DNA of 64,000 nucleotides. Origin: Ceriagrion tenellum. Lineage: Eukaryota; Arthropoda; Insecta; Odonata; Coenagrionidae. This document shows, piece by piece, positions 56,041-64,000 of this stretch; position 1 is the first letter of the stretch, and the number at the start of each line of letters is the position of its first letter. The translations under genes were made by a program, and so were the position numbers. The notes beneath the pieces were generated by a model. The model worked only from the letters and a program-made list of their open reading frames with translations, did no database searches and had not been told where the DNA came from. Location of the stretch: NCBI GenBank assembly GCA_963169105.1, contig OY720636.1, positions 103,602,539 through 103,666,538 of the forward strand. The letters run 5' to 3'.

Positions 56041-57259
56041 CTATTACCACTTAAGTGCAATATATGAAATGAGTTCTTTACCGAGAAGCTAGCAAATACA
56101 ATGATATCCAGATTATGTCTAGACGAGACTCCCTATTTAAATAGAATTAATTTTATAGATCTGATAGGATTTTGGATATATTGGACCTATATCTGTATAA
56201 AAAATACTAAAAATTACATAAGTATGCAATAATGAAAAAAGTAAAGGTCAAACCAAAACATCAACGACCTTATAACAGATATCGCAGCACACGATGGAAA
56301 CCAATTTAAAAGACATTATCCGGAAAATAAACTTCAATTTCTGGGAAACTAAACAGGGGTCAATTGTTTTTACAAATCAAAACGAAAGAATTTATCTAGA
56401 AGCACGAATATGGCTTATCTGTAATCCCCACTCAACATGGTTGAATAAATCTAAATGCGATATCTTCCGCTTCGTTGATGACCGACAAGCGAGAGAGAGG
56501 AAAAGGCGGAGATAAAAATCAGTTCCCGAATCAAGCATAAAAAGAATAAGTTGGCATATATATAATATGAGTAAAAGAATATTTAATCAAGATCAATGTA
56601 TAATTTTGTTCGTTGAGGTCTTAGAAGGCAGAAATCAATTACATGAATAACAAAATTTTCACATATTGATCGTTCTTCAATATCAAATGCGTTTTAAATA
56701 TTGTGAAATCCTCCCAAAGCAGACGCACGATCGTCATCGAAAGTAGCCTCGGTGATTAGAAAAATACGTGCTCAAATGAAGGGTATGTACTTGGACAAAT
56801 TTTAGCATACGATGAAAAGCAGCAAAGGTTTGTTTTTCAATATATACGTACATGACTACTACCGCATTACAATTTCATAAAAACCATATCAACGCACATG
56901 TTTATCAAAACAATTTTCGGAAGGCTGGAGGTATGCACAGTTACAAGATGAAAACCCTCCACAGTTCACTAATTTGAAATTGATGCTCATTCCTTGAAAC
57001 CAGTCTCGTCAATTTGAAATGGGATAGAAGAAATTACAATTTTCTTTTTCGTTAAGGAAGAGAAGAATTATGATAAAAAGTTGTAGCCCGCCGGATATCA
57101 AGGTCTCTTTCTTTATTGAAAATTTAGAAACCTCGTAGGAAAAAAAACACGAGCGCTTTTAATTGTTTGAGCACATATTTGAACTTAAGCATCTTTTTCC
57201 TCTCCTGAATTCATAGGACTGCACATCAATCAAAAATTCATCCAAATGGTCAACATAAA
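56041..57259. other. No recognisable gene
   Basis: AT-rich DNA; a 73-codon frame (56294-56515) has no known domain. Confidence 0.4.
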
Positions 57260-57785
57260 TTCCACTCTCTTAGGTGAGATGTTATAGAACAACATTTAAA
57301 AATGACACACAAAGGATATCGTACTGTCCACTTTATTTTCAACTCGTACTACACGTGTTTCATCTAACTAGCAGTCATCATAAGGCACAACTAATCTTCC
57401 ACATACCCAGAAAAAATACAACTTCCACGTATTCCACGTGTATTCAGTATCCGAGTGAGAGACTCCTCTCATGAGAGAATTATAGTACATACATACATTA
57501 ATTAAACTACCTTGCCGCTAAAAATCACTCGCTTAATTTTATCTGTTTTGGAAGCTATTAAAATTATATGGATTACGCATATGCGCATAAGTACAACACA
57601 TTCTGGATATGTGGAAGATTAGTTGTACCTGATGATGACTTCTAGTTAGTTGAAACACGTGTAGTACGAGTTGAAAATAAAGTAGACTGTACGATATCCT
57701 TTGTGTCATTTGTCAATATTAGCTACGTTCAAGTAATTTCCTCTTCTTCTGTGGACAGTTCGGGCCAATATTTCACCTAATTTAC
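57260..57785. mobile_element. Penelope-type element with 111-bp inverted arms and spacer
   Basis: Left arm 57301-57411 and right arm 57601-57711 are inverted copies with a 190-bp unique spacer. The right arm reads TTGTAC, CTGATGA (57629-57635), T, GACT/AGTT hairpin, GAA, ACACGTGT (57655-57662), A, GTACGA; the flanking hexamers pair completely (one G-U). A left tail CTTAGGTGAGATGTTATAGA (57269-57288) and, on the right and inverted, TTAGGTGAAATATTGG (about 57766-57781) suggest tails on both sides. Same family as 41.6 and 42.6 kb. Confidence 0.85.
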
Positions 57786-57859
57786 CAGCCAATTGCTCTC
57801 TTCTTAAATTAGAACGCATTTAAATCCACTCACTTATTTGCCAAAAAAAAGTTCCGGTG

Positions 57860-57910
57860 GAAGGGAAAGGAGCGGAGTTATAAAAGGGGAGAAAGAGCTC
57901 GCTCATAGAG
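57860..57910 (+). promoter_or_regulatory. Candidate core promoter (TATAAAAGGGG)
   Basis: TATAAAAGGGG at 57879-57889 with an initiator-like CTCATAG at 57902-57908, about 26 bases downstream, followed by a GC-rich stretch to 58140. The spacing is slightly short but acceptable. No coding exon downstream is recognised, so this may be an unannotated transcript start or chance. Confidence 0.35.
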
Positions 57911-58190
57911 TTCGTAAACGGCTTTATCACTTCCCCGCGTTTATATCGGCCTCCGTGACCCGCTCCCACCACCCTCGGACGTGTCACCACCCTTTCGACC
58001 TCCCGCCCCCACCAGAACGACCCCCACTCCCTTCGGGGACTCACTTCCGAGAACCCCTCGGCCACCAACACCAACGGCGCCGTGTGGAACCTTGCGTGCC
58101 GGCCGCCTATAAGATGCGATAGGAAGCATGCGGCGGGTCTCGGGAGTCTTATTTTATTTTTTTTATAAGAAGCGGCTAAGGCATAAGATC
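57911..58190. other. GC-rich patch downstream of the TATA site
   Basis: CpG- and C-rich. Frames on both strands are open by composition. No known domain. Confidence 0.25.
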
Positions 58191-58345
58191 TATGAGGGGT
58201 ACACGTGAGAGCGTGTGAGAAAGACAGAGAAAGAGAGAGGAGGAGAGAGTTCTGAGAGGCGGACGGTTGGGAGAGAGATTGAAAGAGAGGGAAGAAACTA
58301 GAAGGCAAACAAAAGTGAAAGAGGAAATGAAGAGGTGAGAGGATA
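58191..58345 (+). repeat. Polypurine (GA-rich) tract
   Basis: GAGAG/AGAAAGAG-type sequence with few pyrimidines. The complementary strand encodes a Ser/Leu-rich 200-codon frame (58422-57820) that is a composition artefact. Confidence 0.7.
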
Positions 58346-58465
58346 CGAGGGAGGGAACGAGCGATTCCCGAGAACAAATATCTATGGTGGCTGGAGCGGT
58401 AATCGTGAGTCATTGAGGGCACATTTCAGTAACTTTTCAAGTAAGTCGAAAAATATACTCAGTTG

Positions 58466-58790
58466 TTTCAGTCGTGACTTCATGAAATTTACTATATATC
58501 GTAAATGAAGCAACTTCGTTATTCCAAATACATTTTATTTAAGACTACCCGGGTTTCGACGCGGCACGTCAACATCAGGTTTTCCATCAGGTCCCATGAG
58601 GTTTTTTAAGCTTTCCCCCTTCTTTCCCCACCCTCCTTTCTTCCTCTCTCACTTCTTCCTCCCGCAATATGCTGTGCCAATATATTCTTCGCCTTCTGTG
58701 TTATGTGTACCTGATAATGACGTGACACGTCGAAACGTCTAAAATGAAATTTATGTGGAATAACAACGTTACTTCATTTACGATGCAGAG
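58466..58790. mobile_element. Penelope-type foldback with ACCCGGGT core
   Basis: Arms about 58500-58585 and 58705-58788 share GTAAATGAAG, GTTATTCCA and the core, inverted. Left arm, minus strand: CTGATGT (complement of 58572-58578), T, GACG...CGTC, GAA, ACCCGGGT, A. Right arm: CTGATAA (58711), T, GACGTG/CACGTC hairpin, GAAACGTC. A left tail with TTTCAGTCGTGACTTCATGA (58466) resembles the other tails. A pyrimidine-rich spacer (58610-58665) lies between the arms. Confidence 0.75.
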
Positions 58791-58875
58791 TTGAGAAATA
58801 CTCCTTGGACTACAACTCACATAAGTAAATCCGTTTGCACGACGAGAATTACCGTGCATTTAGCGATTCGAGACC

Positions 58876-59088
58876 TTATTGAAATAAGTTTTGTACCTCT
58901 CCACAGTTGTATATTGTAATCTTAAACGCGAGTCGCAGCTAGCTGCACCTTTAATTGCATCTGAAGGTGCAGCAAGTTGCGAAACGCGTTTTACGATTAC
59001 AATAAATAACTCTGTAGAAGAACAAAACTTATTTCAAAATGTAATAGAATAAGAAATGCTTACACGAAGTGACGCCCGAAAGTAAAAA
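58876..59088. mobile_element. Penelope-type foldback, same family as 30.8 kb
   Basis: Arms TTATTGAAATAAGTTTTGTA...TCTCCACAG and the inverse CTGTAGAAGAACAAAACTTATTTCA. The right arm has CTGAAGG (58961), T, GCAGCAAGTTGC hairpin, GAA, ACGCGT, T, and a partly paired outer stem. The right tail (59041-59080), inverted, reads TCGGGCGTCACTTCGTG, nearly the same as the tail of the 30.8-kb copy. No exact duplication was found. Confidence 0.78.
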
Positions 59089-59697
59089 AATTATGCCTTA
59101 GTCATATAAGGTACGCAATATTTATAATTTTAAAATTTCGCCTTAATTAAAACAATCCCATGACTTGAGTTTATCACGCTAAAATCGAAATTTAAGCGAA
59201 AATCCTCTGTAAATAAGAGTGTTTTGCTGACATAATACCTTTCCGTTTATGATAACGAAGTGCTTTTTTTTATTTTTCTTAGCTCTTTATAATATACATC
59301 AGTTAACATCCATCAACGTGCATTTTGTTTAAAAGGGAATTATTGACTCAGCGACATGAAATATACTTTGAAAAATTCCACAAATACAGTGCAAACATCT
59401 GACATTGAGCTTATCAATCTTTCTATCTCTATTCTCATTTTAATCTCATATTATCTCCATCGTTAGTTCACGAAGGAGTCGATTATACAATTTCCAACCA
59501 CCGATAAGAATTGACACATTCGAAAATACGATACAAAGCCTTCCTGTTTTCCTAAATTACGGCTTAGGTTAATCACCCATCATAACATGCCATTGAGGAA
59601 GATTTCAAGGTAGATCGTAAATACTCAACGAAACGAACTAGGGAAATTCTGAATTTAAAAATGTAAACGCAATTGTTAGGAGAAATCATAAATTAAA
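59089..59697. other. No recognisable gene
   Basis: AT-rich DNA. Confidence 0.4.
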
Positions 59698-59835
59698 AAT
59701 AAAAAGACACCGACATTCCTGGATTTATGGGAAGGGAATCGGCCATTTGAAATATGCTCGCGAGCGTAAAAAAATTGCTTGCAGCATTCAAATCAAAGTA
59801 CTGCAGGAATGTTTAGAATCGACTGTAACTACATA
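59698..59835 (+). repeat. Local duplication, unit 1
   Basis: Aligns with 60172-60297 (AAAGACAC-GA-ATTCC, GAAATCGG, ATATGCTCGCGAGCGTAA, CTTGCAGCAT, TCAAAGTACTGCA). It contains the 10-bp palindrome GCTCGCGAGC (59756-59765). Identity is about 75-80 percent. Confidence 0.75.
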
Positions 59836-60171
59836 CAAATGCTACTGCAAAAGCGCTTAACAAGCACGAATTTCGCCAAAAAAGTGAAAATACTTCTTAA
59901 AATCGCAATACGTAGTTATTCCCACAATAATTACGAAAAAAGATTAAACTTAGATAAACCATGCCTTAATTCTTCGAGATAAAGACATAATTGGAGCAAA
60001 AATGGACACTTTCCACTTGACCAAAATCTGCGCCCTTATTGCTGTCCACTGGAAAAATAGATTGATGAATCCCTCAAAGAATAGATAAACTTGCATTTCG
60101 CCACACTGCAAGAGTAAGAATAGATAAAAAGGAGATAAAAGGCAAGACCTTGACACCAAGACTGTCTATGT
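59836..60171. other. Spacer between duplicated units
   Basis: AT-rich, no feature recognised. Confidence 0.4.
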
Positions 60172-60297
60172 TAAAGACACTGAGATTCCGGATTGATAAG
60201 AAGGAAATCGGTTATTTGTTATATGCTCGCGAGCGTAATAAAATTACTTGCAGCATAAAATTCAAAGTACTGCATGAAATTTCACGACAGTAACTCC
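60172..60297 (+). repeat. Local duplication, unit 2
   Basis: Second copy of 59698-59835, including GCTCGCGAGC at 60225-60234. The 472-bp offset may mark an old tandem duplication or two insertions of one element. Confidence 0.75.
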
Positions 60298-60532
60298 GTA
60301 ACCTGCCGAACAAATCATGCTAACGTGATTTTATTTCAGGAGTTACTGAATCCTCAATGTTAGCAGCAAGATAAGAATTAACAGTGAGAGCATTCTTGAC
60401 AAAAAGTCATTTAGCTTTACAGACACATATACAAACAGAATACAGCTTCACAAAACTGATATACCCTAGATAACTTTACTGATTTAGATTTTCACATTAA
60501 TTGTCCAGTTCGGTACGGTTCTTTTTGTTGTC

Positions 60533-60737
60533 GGCCCCGGTGGCGGCGGGGTAAAGTCCTCGCCTGCCAACCCGAGGGTCGCGGGTTCGAGTCCCGCCTG
60601 GGTAAAATATTTTCTGCCCAGGACATGGGTGTTATGTCTCGTACTTTGTTACTGTTATTCACCCGATATAAATTGGCCCATTGTGCTGTATTCGGGGTAG
60701 TGAAAATAAATAAAAAATTAAAAAAAAAAAAAAAAAT
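60533..60737 (+). mobile_element. tRNA-derived SINE, well preserved
   Basis: Starts GGCCCCGGTGGCGGCGGGGT with box A near 60541-60551 and a perfect box B GGTTCGAGTCC at 60584-60594, so the RNA polymerase III promoter looks intact. A tRNA-unrelated body follows (GGACATGGGTGTTATGTCTC) and the element ends in AATAAATAAAAAATT and 16 A residues (60721-60736). TTTTTGT on both sides (60522-60528 and 60741-60747) may be the target-site duplication. The conserved boxes suggest a younger insertion than the SINE heads elsewhere in the window. Confidence 0.88.
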
Positions 60738-61479
60738 GATTTTTTGTGAAATAAAATGGATAACTTACGAAATTCTCTAACATAAAATCAAACACGAATG
60801 CTCAATTATCTCATGGAAACTTGTACCCGAGTATTCAGAGACTTCTATGAATGAAAAAATCAATGAAATGTCAACACGCAAAAGCAGTAATTTCTATGAT
60901 GAAAAAGAGTGCTTTAGTTTCCAGGTCTTCTGCCTGTCTAAGGAGAACCTATCCAAGATTCCCTAAGAAGGTAATAGGGATGTTTCCTAAGGTAAAATTC
61001 AGTGAAAAAATTCATAGCCATCATACTACATTACTGCATCACATCATGAATTAGTAACGCTCTCAAAGCGAGTAACATTTCAAAATACAGCTTCGCTCCA
61101 CCCTTATATTTGTTGTCCGCTTATTTACCAAAATAGTGCCAACCGGAAAAAATACGGCATCTTACATCCAGATTTCAACGCTCACGATTAGCATTTGAAA
61201 TATTAAGTGTCACATTCTCGGAAAAAACAAAGGAATGTAATAAGTGCATAAGAAACGGAAAGGTAGCATTGAGGTAGAAATATTAAATTGAGTGATCCAT
61301 CTTCTCTTGATCTCTTTCCATAAAAATACAAATAAATCAACGAGTGGAGATGACCGATTGTGAAATGTTAACCCGTTAGAACTTAAAGCAATGTGGGGAC
61401 CGGGGACTCGAAACACGAGACCCTCGAGGTCACGAATTCTCGAAGGAGCACTGGAAACCCCGTTCCCCAAGGTCAGGAG
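60738..61479. other. No recognisable gene
   Basis: AT-rich; short frames only. Confidence 0.4.
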
Positions 61480-61720
61480 AAAATAAATGAAATATCATCC
61501 CGGGAGACGGAGATAGAGAAAAGGCATGGGTGAGAGAGAGGGGGATTGAGACAGATGGGAGAACAAGGGGGTTGAAACAGAAAGATAGCCCTAAAAGAAG
61601 CACTCAAATGGAAAGATAATGCGAAAATATTGTGACGAAAGAGTGGGAGCCTGTGCACCAGAAACAAGCAGGACAAGAAAAGCCACTAAGGAAAACCAAG
61701 GAAAATAGACGATCAAGCGC
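61480..61720 (+). repeat. Purine-biased tract
   Basis: GAGACGGAGATAGAGAAAAGG and GAGAGAGAGGGGG runs on the plus strand. Minus-strand frames are Ser/Phe/Leu-rich by composition. Confidence 0.55.
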
Positions 61721-62319
61721 GATAAGAAATGCTCGAAAGGAGATACGGCCCGGTACATTAAAATGGCTGAAGCGATGACAAAAATGCCATAGGCCAGGAA
61801 TAAGTCATTTCAAATACTGTCTTCTAAATAATCTCTTCACAAATTATCATCGCGAGATACAACCAAGCCTAAAAGATATGAATGGAGGCAGATTTGCGAT
61901 GAATAAAAGTAGCCTACAATTTTCTCCAAATATTCACAGAATAAAAACCTTAGCACTGCCTAGTCGCATTTTTTAAGGTAATTACGAGCACATTAAACCA
62001 GGCATAATACACGCCTATTATACGGAGAGGAAGAGTGTTTTACAATGTGGGATAAATTTATCTGTAGCTGTATGGTGGTCTTTGAAAGACATTTTGAGAG
62101 TTCACTTCACTAATCGACCACGGTTTTAAGGCGGAAATCTGTCTCGTTAAGAGCTTTAGATTGGCTCGGATTATGAAGTGCTTAACATATAAATAAAATT
62201 GATATAAAGTTATTAAAAAAACTATTTCCTTTCGCAATCGCTGAACATAACGATGCCGACACTTTATGTGGGACTATTACTGTCCGGAGACTCTTATCCA
62301 TATCTATTTAACGCCGAAT
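61721..62319. other. No recognisable gene
   Basis: AT-rich DNA. Confidence 0.4.
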
Positions 62320-62640
62320 TTTGAGCGCCGAGCTCTTAAATCGCACCGGGTGATAAAGGGGTAGATAGTTGATACGCTCAGATGACTGTTTGCATACAAG
62401 GAGTGCGATTAAGCCGGCGTTTCCATAATACATGAGCGCAGAGGAGGGGGAGAGAGATGCAGTGTCACGCCCGAGCCGCGGCGGAAAGTGGATCATTTCG
62501 TTCGGACGGTCTTTCAGGGAACTCCTCGTCACGTATAATGCGTGTCCGCGGACGTTTTGTGTGCACACGTCTGCTGACTCAATCTCTCGGGGGGATACAT
62601 TGACGCTTTAATTTGCCATCGCTCGCCTCATAACCTCCGC
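62320..62640. other. GC/CpG-rich patch
   Basis: CpG-rich (GCCGCGGCGG-type words near 62473, CCGCGGACG near 62548). An 86-codon minus-strand frame has no domain. Possible regulatory island. Confidence 0.3.
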
Positions 62641-64000
62641 GGACGCTGAACATCGATATCCCGTCGCTTGAATGAAACCCCATTTCCCCATCATCTGTCT
62701 ATCTCAAACTGAACAATGCAATGGCGGGGAAAATGGGATTGAAATCTCATGATGCGGTAGAATTGAAATAAGGTTCAAAGTAGGCTCTTATCGCGTTTCG
62801 ATCGCTCATAACATAAAAAAATACATCAATCATCAGATGTGCAATGCTGCAGCTTTAAAAAATGCTTGGTCATAGCATTAAAAATATATCTCCGTTCCCT
62901 GCGTCCATTTCAATGGCATCTATTTTACAATATTTGAAGTAAAACGTGGAAAGCTCTATCGTCCACTGTGGTACGCAAGAGTGTTACAAATAATTAATTA
63001 TCTAGCTTATTTACCTCAACTCACACACACAATGTATATACGGTCCTTATTGACATTGGTAAATATTATAACTTCGACCATAGATAACTTACTTTGTTTG
63101 GCTCATCATGGCATAAATGCCCTCTGAGGCACGTGATGTTACTTGACGTAACATATTTTTCCATTTCATATCGGATATTGCATCGGATGAAAATTGATAG
63201 ATTCATAGGTATCAGATACTTCATTTCCTTCTAAGACGATACAGACAGGGTAAGATAGTGGATGATTTCAGCGAAAAAATATTAGGGTCGCTGTAATAAA
63301 AATTTCAAAGATTTTGTCGGTACTATTTTTTCTACGAATTACGACGAGAGCTCAATTAATGCATTAACAGAATTAAAATTCACAAGAACTTCACTGTATT
63401 TTGTACTAAATGTTCCCGTACTTTACGCATTGCTCCAAAAGTTACATGACAAGTAAGAAAATAACAAAGTGTTGCGTTAATTTAACGAGAGTAATCACTA
63501 AGCAGAAACTATCTGTGAAGAATATTCACCCCCATTCAATTCGCCAGAAGGATTCCATAATAGAGGCCTCAAGTCCACGCGCATAATGGATAGGTTTTAT
63601 TACTTCCCGCACGTGTTTTTTTTAACGTACGAGTTTTTACGATGTGCAAATACTTCGAAAATTTCGCACTATCTCGAATACTTTTCTAATACAAACAGAA
63701 TGATTTTCATGCATACCTTTCAGTAGAATTTTCTTTCATTACTGCTAAAACTTTTTCATTACCCTAACTATCCGAAGGCGCTATCGTCAACGATTAGTGC
63801 TAGTGGAATGGGTAGTCGCGACAATAAAATGTGCCGTCACGCAAAAACAGCGATATCAGCGAAGTAGACTTGCGTGCGCTCATTGTTTGGACCTGGTGTA
63901 TAATCGTGTGGAATGACTTCTTCGAAGCAGGTGATATTCCCACACCTTATTTGGAAGGCGGAGACTTCAACGCCTGGTGATTAAAAATCCGTTTCCTGAT
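62641..64000. other. No recognisable gene
   Basis: AT-rich DNA to the window edge. No repeat copy, RNA gene or convincing coding exon was seen. Confidence 0.4.

Noticed and set aside
57820..58422. 200-codon minus-strand frame
   Set aside because: Most of it is the complement of GA-rich and C-rich tracts; no domain or start context.
60533..60605. Possible tRNA gene
   Set aside because: The tRNA-like head runs straight into a SINE body and A tail, and the acceptor ends do not close.

Overview
This window looks like nuclear DNA from an arthropod, probably an insect. It is AT-rich with local GC-rich patches. It has tRNA-derived SINE heads, decayed LINE reverse-transcriptase ends, a Helitron helicase relic, Penelope-type inverted-repeat retroelements and a perfect palindromic ecdysone-receptor site. 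I found no intact host protein-coding gene, no bacterial gene and no CRISPR array. Most open frames are under 130 codons. The few longer ones lie in low-complexity purine/pyrimidine tracts or run across repeats. The window is best read as an intergenic or intronic stretch full of old mobile elements. I cannot name the species.

Layout. 0-13 kb: SINE heads, a (TA)n microsatellite, a decayed tandem duplication (5.5-6.9 kb), a polypurine tract (6.8-7.4 kb), and a dispersed element (9.8-10.7 kb) with a second copy at 21.3-22.2 kb. 13.7-14.4 kb: a broken Helitron helicase. 15.5-18.4 kb: two GC-rich patches. 21.6 kb: an inverted-repeat element with a clean target-site duplication, inside the second copy of the dispersed element. 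24.3-25.3 kb: two LINE 3' ends. 28.7-29.2 kb: a 273-bp tandem duplication. 29.4 kb: a perfect EcR/USP palindrome. 30.8-33.6 kb: Penelope-type elements, a LINE relic and a nested terminal-inverted-repeat transposon with many CGTCATA subterminal repeats. 37-40 kb: LINE relics, a GC-rich patch and two foldbacks. 41.5-42.9 kb: two very well preserved foldbacks. 43-54 kb: candidate core promoters, an inverted SINE pair, a CR1/L2-type LINE 3' end and GC-rich patches. 54-59.1 kb: a dense group of Penelope-type foldbacks and a second copy of that LINE. 59.7-64 kb: a local duplication, one well preserved SINE, a purine tract and a GC-rich patch.

Main discovery candidate. More than a dozen sites, most in foldback elements of several sequence families, share the pattern CTGANGA, one extra base (usually T), a short hairpin, GAA, a short palindrome (such as ACACGTGT, ACCCGGGT or ACGCGT), then a base other than G. 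The best copies also have a pairing arm on each side. This is the layout of a type I hammerhead ribozyme with a self-complementary stem III. Four of these elements carry exact 11-13 bp target-site duplications and a one-sided tail of about 40-60 bp. Inverted pseudo-LTRs, a tail and variable target-site duplications are hallmarks of Penelope-like retroelements, whose pseudo-LTRs are known to carry hammerhead motifs. The recurring extra base between CTGANGA and stem II departs from the textbook core and is the most testable novelty here.
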